The notes: generated by a model not told the origin, from the sequence alone. A stretch of DNA of 64,000 nt from Palsa-504 sp963744005 (GCA_963744005.1 CAVURU010000003.1:3506224-3570223), one strand, 5' to 3'; shown: positions 25,702-35,105, numbered from the stretch's first letter. Program-made: numbers and translations.

Positions 25702-26214
25702 TCAGGGAACGACGATCACCGGGCAGCGGGCGTGCCGGGCCAGCCAGCCCGAGACGGAACCCGCAATACGGTGCCAGACGTGCGTGGGCGCCCCGATGAC
25801 CAGCGCGTCGGCGCTGAATTCCTCGGCCGCCGCGGCCAGCTCCCGGGCCGGGCTGCCGCGCCGGGTCCGGACGTGCACGTCGATGTCGGCGCACCCGGTC
25901 ACCTGGTCCAGCTCGGCCAGCAGCCAGCGTTCCAGCGCCTCCGCGTCCCGTGGCACGCCCACCACCTGGCCGGTCAGCGGCTCGCAGTACACCCCCGAGG
26001 AGCACACGTACACGATGAGCAGCGGCCGCCCCAGCCGGATGGCCAGCCCGGAGGCGTAGGCCAGGGCGTTACGGCTGGGCCCGGAGCCGTCGTAGCCGGC
26101 GACGACCGGATGCTCGAACCGCAGCGCGGGCAGGCCGGCGCGCTGCCGCGGCCGGCTGGCCGGCTGGCCGGGTTCCGGCTGGCCCGGTGACGGGCGTGAC
26201 TCTGCCTGATCCAT
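25702..26214 (-). CDS. Universal stress protein (UspA family)
   Basis: A single-domain 170-residue USP with a 30-residue disordered Pro/Gln N-terminus. Seen are HPVVAGYDGSGPSRNALAYA at the first strand/ATP loop and VIGAPTHVWHRIAGSVSGWL with CPVIVVP at the end, a variant of the ATP-binding G-2x-G-9x-G(S/T) signature. ATG 26214 begins MDQAESRPS. Divergent from a PAS/GAF histidine kinase; such pairs often belong to redox or dormancy responses, though no response regulator is adjacent. Confidence 0.85.
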   Translation of the reverse strand: MDQAESRPSPGQPEPGQPASRPRQRAGLPALRFEHPVVAGYDGSGPSRNALAYASGLAIRLGRPLLIVYVCSSGVYCEPLTGQVVGVPRDAEALERWLLAELDQVTGCADIDVHVRTRRGSPARELAAAAEEFSADALVIGAPTHVWHRIAGSVSGWLARHARCPVIVVP

Positions 26215-26419
26215 CGTCCGCGTCCTAGCGGAAGACCGTCTTTCCGGCAGCCATACCAGAGGGATGCCCCGGATTCCCGGCCTTACTCGTATTTGAAGAG
26301 CACTATAGATCAGCACAGCCCTATCTGGTTAGTACCCAGGCGGCTGCACTGTGCTAGAGAATTTCCACCCCGGGTGGCCCGGCGTGGCACGATGGCCAGG
26401 TGACCGCAGAGCAGGCGGG

Positions 26420-28264
26420 ATGATGCGAGGGCCCGACGCCACGGCACGCGCCGTGATCGAGTGCGCGGCCGACGCGATCGTCGCGTTCGGCACCGACCGC
26501 ACCGTGCTGCTGTGGAACCCGGCCGCCGAGCGGATGTTCGGCTGGGCCGAGGCCGAAGTGGTCGGCCTGGAGCCGCAGATCATCCCCGAGGAACTGAAGG
26601 CCGAGCACAACGCCGTCCTGGAGCGGGTCCGCGGCGGCGGGCAGATCTCCTTCGCCACCCGCCGGGTGCGCAAGGACCGCACCGTGATCGACGTGCGGAT
26701 CGACACCAGCGCGCTGACCGGCGACGACGGCGAGGTGACCGGCTGGGTCAACGTCTGCCACCAGGCCGGGGAAGACGACGTGGCCCGGCACTACATGGCC
26801 GAACGGGCCCGGGTGGTACGCCGGCTCGGCGACGTGGTCGCGGACATGAACGCGCAGCGCGACCTGGAATCGGTGCTCGACCGCATCGCGGCCAGCCTGC
26901 GCGAGCTGACCAGCGCCGACGCGGGCGGCTTCGTGCTCATCGAGGAGGACACGCTGCGCCTGGTCAGCACGGCCGGGCTGCCCGCCCGGCTGCGCGGGCG
27001 GACCGCCGCGCTGCCCGACAGCCTGGTCGGCGAGCTGATGGCCTCGGGCAAGACGGTCATGATGGCCACCGGAGAGTCCGGCGGGTTCGACGACCTGATC
27101 TGGTCGGCCCTGCCGGGCCTGCACACCATCGCGCTGAGCCTGTCGCACGTGGCCGGCCTGCCCTACGGCGCGCTGTACGCGCTGTACAGCCGGCGCCGGC
27201 TCAGCCACGTCGAGCTCGAGCTGCTCGAGCTGCTCGCCGGGCACGCCGGCGTGGCGCTGACCAACGCCATGGCCTTCGAGGAGGTGGTCCGGCAGCGGGC
27301 CCACGAGCGGGCCGTCATCGACGGCAGCGCGGACGGCATCGCCGTGCTGGACACCGCCGGGCTGGTGCGCCAGTGGAACCCGGCCGCGCACCGCATCACC
27401 GGCATCCCGGCCGGGCAGGCCATCGGCAAGTCCCCGCCGTTCCCGCTGCCTGACCCGGACGCGATGCTGACCCACAAGCTGCCGAACGGCCGGTGGCTCG
27501 ACGTGCTGTGCACCGCCCTCGCGGACGGCGGGGAACTGGTCATCGACTTCCGCGACGTCACCGCGACCAAGGAACTCGAGGAGGCCAAGGACCTGTTCCT
27601 GGCCACCACGAGCCACGAGCTGCGCACCCCCATCACCGTGGTGCAGGGCTTCGCCAGCACCCTGGCCAGCCGGTGGGACCAGCTCGGCGACGCGGAACGG
27701 CGGGAGGCGGTGCAGACCATCGCCGAGCGGGCCGGCTCGCTGGGCCGCCTGGTCGAGCAGCTGCTGCTCGGTTCGCGGGCGGGCGCCGACCAGCTGCCGG
27801 TCAGCAACGGGCCCTTCGACCTCGGGGCGGTGCTGCGGGCCGCGGCCGCGGCCTTCCGGGCCCTGTCGGACAAGCACGCCGTGGTCGCGGACATCCCGGA
27901 CGACCTGCCCGCCGCCACCGGCGACACGATGGCCACCGACATCATCGTGGGCCAGCTGCTGGAGAACGCCTTCAAGTACTCGCCCGCGGGCGGCACCGTC
28001 ACCGTCCGGGCCCGCCCGGCCGGGCCGTGGCTCGAGATGACCGTGGAGGACGAGGGCATCGGGATCGCCGACGGGGACCACGAGCGGATCTTCGACCGCT
28101 TCTACCAGGGCGAGGCGGGCGACCGCCGCCGGTTCGGCGGCGTCGGCATCGGGCTGTTCATCGTCCGCCGGCTGGCCGAGGCCCAGCACGGGCAGGTGCT
28201 GGCCCGGTCGCGGCCGGAAGGCGGCACGTCCATGCAGCTGCGGCTGCGCCGCGCCGAGCCCTGA
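26420..28264 (+). CDS. PAS-GAF-PAS sensor histidine kinase
   Basis: A soluble 614-residue histidine kinase. Order: PAS (AADAIVAFGTDRTVLLWNPA, about residues 10-115), GAF (about 140-290, LESVLDRIAASLRELTSADA), second PAS (about 300-385), HisKA with the phospho-acceptor H399 in TSHELRTPITVVQGF, and HATPase with N-box LLENAFKYSP and G-boxes DEGIGIADGD and GGVGIGLFIVRRLA. No membrane segment, so it senses a cytoplasmic signal. ATG 26420 is chosen; a GTG at 26351 would add 23 residues without PAS character. No response regulator lies nearby. Confidence 0.92.
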   Translation: MMRGPDATARAVIECAADAIVAFGTDRTVLLWNPAAERMFGWAEAEVVGLEPQIIPEELKAEHNAVLERVRGGGQISFATRRVRKDRTVIDVRIDTSALTGDDGEVTGWVNVCHQAGEDDVARHYMAERARVVRRLGDVVADMNAQRDLESVLDRIAASLRELTSADAGGFVLIEEDTLRLVSTAGLPARLRGRTAALPDSLVGELMASGKTVMMATGESGGFDDLIWSALPGLHTIALSLSHVAGLPYGALYALYSRRRLSHVELELLELLAGHAGVALTNAMAFEEVVRQRAHERAVIDGSADGIAVLDTAGLVRQWNPAAHRITGIPAGQAIGKSPPFPLPDPDAMLTHKLPNGRWLDVLCTALADGGELVIDFRDVTATKELEEAKDLFLATTSHELRTPITVVQGFASTLASRWDQLGDAERREAVQTIAERAGSLGRLVEQLLLGSRAGADQLPVSNGPFDLGAVLRAAAAAFRALSDKHAVVADIPDDLPAATGDTMATDIIVGQLLENAFKYSPAGGTVTVRARPAGPWLEMTVEDEGIGIADGDHERIFDRFYQGEAGDRRRFGGVGIGLFIVRRLAEAQHGQVLARSRPEGGTSMQLRLRRAEP

Positions 28265-28282
28265 CGAGCCCGGGCTGCTCGC

Positions 28283-28304
28283 GCCCGGCCTGATGAGGCC
28301 GGGC
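28283..28304. terminator. Hairpin between convergent genes
   Basis: GCCCGGCC (28283-28290) and GGCCGGGC (28297-28304) form an 8-base perfect stem with loop TGATGA in the 52-base gap between the convergent kinase and ABC ATPase genes. It would serve as a bidirectional terminator. Confidence 0.55.
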
Positions 28305-28316
28305 CCCTGACCGGCG

Positions 28317-29135
28317 TCAGACCTCGGCGGTGTGGTCGGCGGGCTGCGGCGCGTCCCGGCGGCGCGGTTCCCCGCCAGTGGCCTCGATGTAGGCGTCGAC
28401 GATGGCCGTCACGTCGTCACCCTGCCGGATGACCTGGCCCTTCTCCAGCCAGACGACCCGGTTGCAGCTGGCCTCGATCTCAGCCAGGTTGTGCGTGACC
28501 AGGAACACCGTCCCGGCTTCGCGGCGCAGTTCCATGATCTTCTCGTGGCTCTTGGCCCGGAAGTTGGCGTCGCCGGTGGCCAGCGCCTCGTCGATCATCA
28601 AGATCTCGTGGCTCTTGGCCGACGCGATGGAGAAACGCAGCCGCTGGGCCATCCCGGAGGAGTAGGTGCGCATCGGGTAGTCGATGAAGTTGCCGACCCC
28701 GGAGAAGTCCACGATGGACTGGTAGCGCTCCTTGACCTCCTGCGGGCTCATGCCCATGGCCAGGCAGCCGAGCACGACGTTCCGCTCGCCGGTCAGGTCA
28801 TCCAGCAGCGCGGCGTTCACGCCGAGCAGGGCGGCCTGCCCGCTGGTGTAGACGCAGCCGCGCTCGGGCGGGAGCAGGCCGGCGATGGCCTGCAGCAAGG
28901 TTGACTTGCCCGACCCGTTCCGGCCGATGATCCCGATGGCGTCGCCGTGCCGGGCCACGAACGAGACGCCGCGCACGGCGTGCACCTCCCGGACCGACGG
29001 CCGGCGCTGGCGCTTGACCACCCGCATCAGCGCCGTGGCCGCGGTGCCCTTGTCGCCGCCCGCGCCGTACACCCGGTACACGACGTGCAGGTCATCGACA
29101 ATAACGGTCGGCTCCGGGCCGCTACCGGTAGGCAT
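28317..29135 (-). CDS. ABC transporter ATP-binding protein, Wzt/TagH type
   Basis: A 272-residue ATPase with Walker A IGRNGSGKSTLLQAIAG, ABC signature YSSGMAQRLRFSIA, Walker B-like EILMIDEALATGD and the H-loop LVTHN. The characteristic LTGERNVVLGCLAMGMS segment and the TGDANFRAKSHEKI motif place it in the polysaccharide/teichoic-acid export subfamily. No permease is adjacent; the partner membrane protein must be encoded elsewhere. Convergent with the histidine kinase gene. Confidence 0.9.
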   Translation of the reverse strand: MPTGSGPEPTVIVDDLHVVYRVYGAGGDKGTAATALMRVVKRQRRPSVREVHAVRGVSFVARHGDAIGIIGRNGSGKSTLLQAIAGLLPPERGCVYTSGQAALLGVNAALLDDLTGERNVVLGCLAMGMSPQEVKERYQSIVDFSGVGNFIDYPMRTYSSGMAQRLRFSIASAKSHEILMIDEALATGDANFRAKSHEKIMELRREAGTVFLVTHNLAEIEASCNRVVWLEKGQVIRQGDDVTAIVDAYIEATGGEPRRRDAPQPADHTAEV

Positions 29136-29289
29136 ACCGAAGACGTTACCGTGCTGGGGCCGCGCTTGCCGCCCGCCCAGATCGGCGGCGTTCCCGGCGA
29201 CCCGGCGAGATCAGCGCGGCCCGCGTGTTTCCGCACGGCTCTGACGGGGCATTTCATCGCTCGTACCAGCTTAATGAGGGGTCGGTTTG

Positions 29290-29892
29290 ATGAGCCACGC
29301 TGATGTGGAGGTGACTGAGTCGAGCGCCCTACTGCTCCCGTTCACCGCGTCGAGCGTCGGCGAGGCGCGCCGGCACCTGGTGTCCGATCTGCTCGGCGCC
29401 GGAGTCCGCGGGCTGGTGGTCACCGACGCCGCCCTGGTCATCAGCGAACTGGCCAGCAACGCCCTGCAGCACGGCAAGCCGCTGCCGGGCGAGGCGATCC
29501 GGGTGGCCTGGGAACTGGACGCCGGCTGCGTCCGGGTTTCGGTCAGCGACGGCGGCGGCCCCACCCTGCCTGAGCTCGGCCAGCCGACGGCCACCGCCAT
29601 CGGCGGCCGCGGGCTGCGGATCGTGGTCCGGCTGGCCCAGCGATGGGGAACCTCCAACGGGCCCGAGGGCACCCTGGTGTGGGCCGAAGTCCAGCTCGGG
29701 CCGGCGCTGGCCATCGCGGTGCCCGCCTCGGCGGCAGAGAGCGGCTTAAGCCCCGGCCGGCCCGCCGGACGGTCAGGGAACTCTCAGCGTGCGCTCACCG
29801 TGGTTGCCTGGCTTCCGGGCTCCGGGCACGGTAGGGTCGGCACGTGGAGCTTACTGTCTCGAGCCGATTTCAGGATGATCACACCATCGTGA
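29290..29892 (+). CDS. ATP-binding anti-sigma (SpoIIAB/RsbW-type HATPase) protein
   Basis: ATG 29290 follows GAGGGG. The N-terminal 135 residues are a HATPase_c domain with ISELASNALQHG (N-box) and SVSDGGGPTLP plus GGRGLRIVVRLAQRWG (G-boxes). Such kinases bind a sigma factor or phosphorylate STAS proteins. The last 45 residues are atypical and overlap the next gene by 49 bases, so the true stop may have been lost by mutation or frameshift. The downstream STAS gene is the expected partner. Confidence 0.82.
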   Translation: MSHADVEVTESSALLLPFTASSVGEARRHLVSDLLGAGVRGLVVTDAALVISELASNALQHGKPLPGEAIRVAWELDAGCVRVSVSDGGGPTLPELGQPTATAIGGRGLRIVVRLAQRWGTSNGPEGTLVWAEVQLGPALAIAVPASAAESGLSPGRPAGRSGNSQRALTVVAWLPGSGHGRVGTWSLLSRADFRMITPS

Positions 29893-30185
29893 CCATTGGT
29901 GGGGAGATCGATCTCTACACCGCTCCGCGGCTGCACAGCGAGCTGGCCAGCCTGCAGGCGGACGACATGCCCGCCCGGATCGTCATCGACATGTCCGGCG
30001 TGGAGTTCTGTGACTCGACCGGCATGAACGTCCTGCTCTCCTGCCTGCGTCGCGCCCGAGAGCGCGGCGGCGACCTGGAGATCGCCGCCCCCAAGCCGGC
30101 CGTGCGCAAGATCCTCCAGGTCACCGGGCTGGATGCGGTGTTCACCCTGGTGGAAAACGCGGACACCCGGGGCGCCGCGCAGTAA
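29844..30185 (+). CDS. STAS-domain anti-sigma factor antagonist
   Basis: A 113-residue SpoIIAA/RsbV-type protein. It contains IVTIGGEIDLYTAPRLHSEL and the phosphorylatable serine/threonine motif SGVEFCDSTGMNVLL. GTG 29844 lies inside the end of the upstream HATPase gene. In partner switching, the dephosphorylated STAS protein captures the anti-sigma kinase and frees a sigma factor; no sigma factor gene is immediately adjacent. Confidence 0.92.
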   Translation: MELTVSSRFQDDHTIVTIGGEIDLYTAPRLHSELASLQADDMPARIVIDMSGVEFCDSTGMNVLLSCLRRARERGGDLEIAAPKPAVRKILQVTGLDAVFTLVENADTRGAAQ

Positions 30186-30225
30186 CGGCCGGCCTGGCCA
30201 CGGCAGCGAATCCCGGCTCGGTCCC

Positions 30226-30936
30226 ATGTCAGGCGGCGCGCGCTCCGATGACGTCGCGGTGGTCATCCCGGCGCGGAACGAGGCGGACCGCATCCAGGCC
30301 ACCGTCGCGGCTGCCGCCGGGCTGCCCGGGGTGAGCGTGGTCCTCGTGGTCGACGACGGCTCGAGGGACGGCACCGCCGCCGCGGCGCGACACGCCGGGG
30401 CCATCGTGATGCGGCATGCCCGGAACCGCGGCAAGGGCGCGGCGCTGGAAACCGGCGCCGAGGCGGTCCGCCTCCTGGACCAGCGAGAAGACCGTGAGTG
30501 GCCCCGCCATCTGCTGTTCCTGGACGCCGACCTGGCGCAGACGGCGGCCAAGGCCGGCCCGCTGGCCGAGCCGGTCCGCGCCGGCCTGGCCGACATGACC
30601 ATCGCCGTCTTCACCACCACGGTCAAGCTCGGCGGTCACGGGCTGGTCACCGGGCTGGCCGGGGCCGGCATCCAGCGGGCCACCGGCTGGCGTCCCGCGC
30701 AGCCGCTGAACGGCCAGCGCTGCCTGACCCGCGCGGCGTTCGAGGCGGCCCGCCCGCTCGCGCCCGGCTGGGGCGTCGAGACCGCGCTGACCATCGACCT
30801 GCTCCGCCGGGGCCTGCGGGTCCGCGAGGTCGAGGTCGACCTGGCCCACCGGGCCACCGGCACCGGGCTGACCGCCCAGATGCACCGCGCCCGGCAGCTC
30901 GCGGACGTGGTCCGCGTCCTCATCCGCAGGCGCTGA
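30226..30936 (+). CDS. Glycosyltransferase family 2 (DPM/GpgS-like fold)
   Basis: A 236-residue soluble GT-A protein. It starts DDVAVVIPARNEADRI and has VVLVVDDGSRDGTA, ARNRGKGAAL and the metal-binding LFLDADLAQT. ATG 30226 is chosen; the open frame extends upstream but overlaps the STAS gene out of frame. Similar proteins are dolichol-phosphate-mannose or glucosyl-3-phosphoglycerate synthase relatives. Substrate unknown. Confidence 0.85.
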   Translation: MSGGARSDDVAVVIPARNEADRIQATVAAAAGLPGVSVVLVVDDGSRDGTAAAARHAGAIVMRHARNRGKGAALETGAEAVRLLDQREDREWPRHLLFLDADLAQTAAKAGPLAEPVRAGLADMTIAVFTTTVKLGGHGLVTGLAGAGIQRATGWRPAQPLNGQRCLTRAAFEAARPLAPGWGVETALTIDLLRRGLRVREVEVDLAHRATGTGLTAQMHRARQLADVVRVLIRRR

Positions 30937-31039
30937 CGCCGCCGCCCGTCCCGGCTGGGCCGGCGGGCGGCGCGAACCGGCGGCCGGCCTTCGGCTGACC
31001 GGGCGGGCCCACCCCGGCGATGCTGGCATGATGTGGGCT

Positions 31040-31951
31040 ATGCCAGTTGCCTACCTGGGACCCGAGGGCACGTTCTGCGAAGCCGCGATGCGAGCTGCCC
31101 TCCCGGACGCCGAGCCCCTGTCCTGCCCGACCATCCCGGCGGCGCTCGCCGCGGTGCGCTCGGGCGCGGCGGAGCGAGCGGTGGTGCCGATCGAGAGCTC
31201 GGTCGAAGGGGTCGTCACCGCCACCCTGGACGACCTCGCCGCGGGAAACGACCTGGTCGTGGTGGCCGAGGTGCAGGTCCCGGTGGAGTTCGCGCTGCTC
31301 ACCCGGCCCGGCACCGCCGTGGCCGACGTCAAGACCGTCGGCGGCCATCCGCACGCCATGCCGCAGTGCCGCAGCTGGCTGGCGGCCAACCTGCCCGACG
31401 CCGAGCTGGTCCCGGTCACGTCCAACGCCGAGGCGGCCCGGCAGGCCTCGGACGGCCAGCTGGACGGGGCGCTGGCCGGCGCCTTCGCCGCTGAGCGATA
31501 CGGCCTTCAGGTCCTCGTGCCGGACGTGCACGACCGGGCCAACGCGGTGACCCGGTTCGTGGTGGTGGCCGCGCACGGTCCGCTGCCCGCCCGGACCGGG
31601 ACCGACCGGACCTCGGTGGCCGCGTTCCTGGCCGATGACCACCCGGGCGCGCTGCTGGAATTCCTGACCGAGTTCGCGGTCCGCGGCATCAACCTGACCA
31701 CGATCCAGTCGCGGCCGACCGGAGACCGGCTGGGCCAGTACTACTTCTTCATCGACTGCGAAGGGCACGTGGACGACGCCCGGGTCGGCGAGGCCCTGAT
31801 GGGGCTGCGCCGGGTCTGCCGGGACGTCCGCTTCCTGGGCAGCTACGCCCGGTGCGACGGCGGCGCCACCCAGGTGCGGCCCGGCACCTCCGACACGGAG
31901 TTCGCCGAGGCCGCGGCCTGGCTGGGGCGGCTGCGGTTTGGTCGCCCCTAG
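31040..31951 (+). CDS. pheA: Prephenate dehydratase
   Basis: Converts prephenate to phenylpyruvate for phenylalanine synthesis. The start ATG 31040 gives the family N-terminus MPVAYLGPEGTFCEAA. The catalytic domain has ERAVVPIESSVEGVV and the TRF motif in NAVTRFVVV. A C-terminal ACT domain (SVAAFLADDHPGALLEFLTE, then the ESRP-like IQSRPTGD) senses phenylalanine. About 303 residues, usual for monofunctional enzymes. No ribosome site precedes 31040; ATGs at 31028 and 31031 are alternatives, or the transcript may be leaderless. Confidence 0.95.
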   Translation: MPVAYLGPEGTFCEAAMRAALPDAEPLSCPTIPAALAAVRSGAAERAVVPIESSVEGVVTATLDDLAAGNDLVVVAEVQVPVEFALLTRPGTAVADVKTVGGHPHAMPQCRSWLAANLPDAELVPVTSNAEAARQASDGQLDGALAGAFAAERYGLQVLVPDVHDRANAVTRFVVVAAHGPLPARTGTDRTSVAAFLADDHPGALLEFLTEFAVRGINLTTIQSRPTGDRLGQYYFFIDCEGHVDDARVGEALMGLRRVCRDVRFLGSYARCDGGATQVRPGTSDTEFAEAAAWLGRLRFGRP

Positions 31952-32032
31952 CCGGCCAGCCCCCAGGCGTGGCCCGGGACGGCTCGAGCGGTGCGGCTGA
32001 GCACGCGGCCTGAACCGTCCGGGCGGAAGGTC

Positions 32033-32560
32033 CTACAGGTAGGGGCCCGAGCCGGGGCGCTGCGGCGGCTCCTGGCCTTGCGGGGCCATGCCCGGCGGAA
32101 GCGCGCGGCGCATCTGTTCCAGCTGCGCCCGGGCCGCCATCTGCTGGGCGAACAAGGTGGTCTGGATGCCGTGGAACAGTCCCTCCAGCCAGCCGACCAG
32201 CTGGGCCTGCGCGACCCGCAGCTCCGCCTCGCTCGGCAGCTCGTCGGTGAACGGCAGCGATAGCCGCTCCAGCTCCTTGACCAGCTCCGGAGCCAGCCCG
32301 TCCTCGAGCTCCTTGATCGAGCTCTCGTGGATCTCCTTCAGCCGGGCCCGGCTCTTCTCATCCAGCGGCGCCGCCCTGACCTCCTCCAGCAGCTGCCTGA
32401 TCATGCTGCCGATCCGCATGACCTTGGCCGGCTGCTCGACCATCTCGGCGACTGAGCGCTCGTGCTCGCCGTCGTCCTCCGGCGGGTTTCCCGACATGGC
32501 CATCCCGTCCGGGCCGACGACGAGAACCTGCGGGTGATCCTGCGCTTCCGGGTTGCTCAT
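32033..32560 (-). CDS. bpa: Bacterial proteasome activator Bpa (DUF2587)
   Basis: A 175-residue protein matching Bpa/PafE: four-helix core (SVAEMVEQPAKVMRIGSMIR, LKEIHESSIKELEDGL, AQLVGWLEGLFHGIQTTLFA) that oligomerises into a ring, and a flexible C-terminus ending GPYL, the conserved docking motif that opens the 20S proteasome gate. It feeds unfolded substrates to the proteasome without ATP. Its presence shows that the organism has the actinobacterial 20S proteasome. Confidence 0.95.
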   Translation of the reverse strand: MSNPEAQDHPQVLVVGPDGMAMSGNPPEDDGEHERSVAEMVEQPAKVMRIGSMIRQLLEEVRAAPLDEKSRARLKEIHESSIKELEDGLAPELVKELERLSLPFTDELPSEAELRVAQAQLVGWLEGLFHGIQTTLFAQQMAARAQLEQMRRALPPGMAPQGQEPPQRPGSGPYL

Positions 32561-32604
32561 AGTTCTAGTCTGTCCCCCCGGGCACCATGCCCGGGACCGC
32601 AGGG

Positions 32605-33585
32605 TCAGTTTGGCTGCAGCAGGATCTTGCCCACGTGCTCGCTGGCGTCCATCACCCGGTGCGCCTCAGCGGCCTGGGTCATGGGCAGCACCCGGTCCAC
32701 CACCGGGACGACCTTCCCGGCGCTGACCAGCGGCCAGATGTGCTCCCGGACGCCGGCCACGATGGCGGCCTTCTCGTGCGGCGGACGCACCCGCAGGCCG
32801 GTGGCGTGGATGCTGCCCCGCTTGGCCAGCAGCGCGCCGATGTCGATCTCGGCCCGGGTACCGCTCTGGATCCCGACGATGGACAGCCGGCCGTTGACGG
32901 CCAGGGCGGCCACGTTACGGGCCAGGTAGCTGGCCCCCATGATGTCCAGGATGACGTCGGCGCCCGCGCCCGAGGTGGCGTCCATGACCGCCGCGACGAA
33001 ATCCTCGGTGTGGTAGTTGATCGCGACGTCCGCGCCGAGCTCACGGCAGCGGTCCAGCTTGGCCACCGAGCCGGCGGTGCAGATGACCCGGACGCCCAGC
33101 GCCTTGGCCAGCTGGATGGCGTGCGTGCCGATCCCGCTGGCGCCCCCGTGCACCAGCAGCGTCTCGCCGGCGGTCAGCCGGGCCAGGTCGAAGATGTTGA
33201 CCCACACCGTGCAGGCCACCTCGGGCAGGGCGGCGGCCGCCTCGACCGGGACCGCGTCCGGCACCGGCAGGACCTGCCCGTGGGGGACGGCGACCTGCTC
33301 CGCGTAGCCGCCCCCGCCCAGCAGCGCGCACACCTCCTCACCCGGCCGCCAGCCGGTGACCTGGTCACCCACGGCCCGGATCCGGCCCGACACCTCCAGC
33401 CCCGGGTACGGCGGGGAGCCCGGCGGCGGCGGGTAGTGTCCTTCACGCTGGGCCAGGTCGGCCCGGTTCACGCCCGCCGCCGCGACGTCGATGACCACCT
33501 CATCCGGGGCCGGGACCGGATCCGGAACCTCGCGCCACTCCATGACTCCGGGTACGCCGGGCTCGGTGATGACGACGGCACGCAT
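32605..33585 (-). CDS. NAD(P)H quinone oxidoreductase, PIG3/zinc-independent MDR family
   Basis: A 326-residue medium-chain dehydrogenase/reductase. N-terminal GroES-like domain (VAAAGVNRADLAQREGHYPP), then the Rossmann domain with LLVHGGASGIGTHAIQLAKA binding NADPH, and YHTEDFV. It lacks the zinc-ligand Cys/His set of alcohol dehydrogenases. It reduces quinones or enals by one- or two-electron transfer. ATG 33585; 45 bases upstream of bpa on the same strand, so possibly co-transcribed. Confidence 0.92.
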   Translation of the reverse strand: MRAVVITEPGVPGVMEWREVPDPVPAPDEVVIDVAAAGVNRADLAQREGHYPPPPGSPPYPGLEVSGRIRAVGDQVTGWRPGEEVCALLGGGGYAEQVAVPHGQVLPVPDAVPVEAAAALPEVACTVWVNIFDLARLTAGETLLVHGGASGIGTHAIQLAKALGVRVICTAGSVAKLDRCRELGADVAINYHTEDFVAAVMDATSGAGADVILDIMGASYLARNVAALAVNGRLSIVGIQSGTRAEIDIGALLAKRGSIHATGLRVRPPHEKAAIVAGVREHIWPLVSAGKVVPVVDRVLPMTQAAEAHRVMDASEHVGKILLQPN

Positions 33586-33688
33586 GGGCGTCTCCTTGTC
33601 TGGCTCCCGCGATCCCGGGGCTGCCCCTCATTGTGCCGATCCGGCCCCGGCCCGGCCGGACCCGGGTCCGGTGCGGCGACTTATTGCT

Positions 33689-33731
33689 ATCAAACCTGTG
33701 CAGAGGGTGTCGAAATACGACGAAGTTTGAT
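33689..33731. promoter_or_regulatory. Inverted repeat in divergent promoter region
   Basis: ATCAAAC (33689-33695) and GTTTGAT (33725-33731) frame an AT-rich core in the 199-base gap between the divergent quinone oxidoreductase and ParA-like genes. It may mark an operator or overlapping promoters. Weak evidence. Confidence 0.3.
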
Positions 33732-33784
33732 TTACGCTCAGATGGACGGATGAACCGCCCCCGAGCCGTCGAAGGGGACGCCGC

Positions 33785-35093
33785 GTGACCGCGAACAACG
33801 ATGCGCCGCAGGCCTTCCGCGATGCCCCGGGGAGCGAGCCGTACGGATACCCGAGCGGACCGGGGTACGCCCCGCTGCCCGCCGATCTGCCGGACTATCC
33901 CGCCGGGCCCGGGCCGGGCCCGGACCCCGGCTACCAGCCGGACGACGGATACGACGGCTGGTTCGTGCCGGAGCCCAGGCCCGCACAGGACCTGGCCTAC
34001 CCGCAGCCGGGCTACGGGCCGGACGCCGTGCGCATCCCGCCGCTGGCGCCGCTGCCCGGCCCGTCACCCACGCCGCCCGATTCCCGCCCGTCACCGGGCT
34101 GGGTGCCGCCTGCCGCCCTCGGCCCGCCGGGTCGCGCCCCGGCGGCGCATCGCCCGGGCGCCGAGCCGCGGCGGCCGGCCTGCGCCCGGACGTACCGGGA
34201 GGCTGGCGGCACCGGCTCTTCCAGGCCAGCGGCGGCCTGCTGCGGCTCGGCGAGTCCGCGTCCGACCTGCGCCGCCGCGACCTGATCAGCCGGGTCAGGA
34301 CCCCGGTGGCCTGCGGTCACCACCGGGTGGCCGTGCTGAGCCTCAAGGGCGGCGTGGGCAAGACCGTGACCGCGGTCGGGCTCGGAGCCACCCTCGCTAC
34401 CCTGCGCGAGGACCGGGTGGTGGCCGTGGACGCCAGCCCGGACCGCGGCACGCTGTCGGACAAGGTGCGGCTGGAGACCGCCGCCACGGTGCGGGACCTG
34501 GTCAGTGAGCAGGACCAGATCCGCCGGTACGCCGACGTCCGGGCCTTCACCACCCGGGCCCCCGCCGGCTGGAGGTGCTGGCCTCGGGCCGGGATCCGGC
34601 CGTGTCGGTGCCGTTCGGCGCGGAGGACTACTGCGACGTGGCGCGCGTGCTCGAGCCCTTCTACTCGATCTGCGTCACCGACTGCGGCACCGGCCTGCTG
34701 CATTCGGCCATGACCGGCGTGCTCCGGATGGCCGATCAGATCGTCGTGGTCAGCTCCCCGACGGTGGACGGCGCGCGCAGCGCCAGCGCCACCCTCGACT
34801 GGCTGGACGCGCACGGCTGGGGTCACCTGGTCAGCAACGGTATCGTGGTGCTGTCGGCCATCCGGCCCAGGAGCAGGGCCACCATCGACCCGGACCGGCT
34901 CGAGCACCACTTCGCGGCGCGCTGCCGGGCCGTGACCCAGATTCCCTACGACCCGCACCTGGAAGAGGGCACCGAGGTCGAGCTGGAGCTGCTGAGCGTC
35001 CAGACCGCCGACGCCTACCTGGCCCTGGCCGCGCTCGTGGGCGATGGCCTGGCCTGGCCGCGGCGGCTGACGTACCGTTCGGCGTTACCGTAG
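33785..35093 (+). pseudogene. ParA/MinD-like ATPase with Pro/Gly/Tyr-rich N-terminal extension (two frameshifts)
   Basis: Three consecutive frames join into one protein of about 435 residues. The first 110 or so residues are disordered and rich in Pro, Gly and Tyr. After a -1 shift near 34150-34185 comes LRPDVPGGWRHRLFQASGG and the deviant Walker A LSLKGGVGKT (near 34335-34365). A second -1 shift at about 34567 (a G missing after GCCGG) leads to LEVLASGRDPAVSVPFGAED, VTDCGTGLLHSAMTG and DQIVVVSSPTVDGARSA. The layout resembles MinD-like ATPases found near type VII secretion loci, but none is seen here. Reading frame is clear on both sides, so the breaks are recent or artefactual. Confidence 0.8.
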
Positions 35094-35105
35094 GCTGGTC
35101 CCGTT

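Noticed and set aside
26354..28189. 611-codon open frame antisense to the histidine kinase
   Set aside because: Opposite a gene with complete PAS/GAF/HisKA motifs; composition is that of a shadow frame.
32605..33585. Zinc alcohol dehydrogenase
   Set aside because: The zinc-ligand Cys/His set is missing; motifs fit the quinone oxidoreductase branch.
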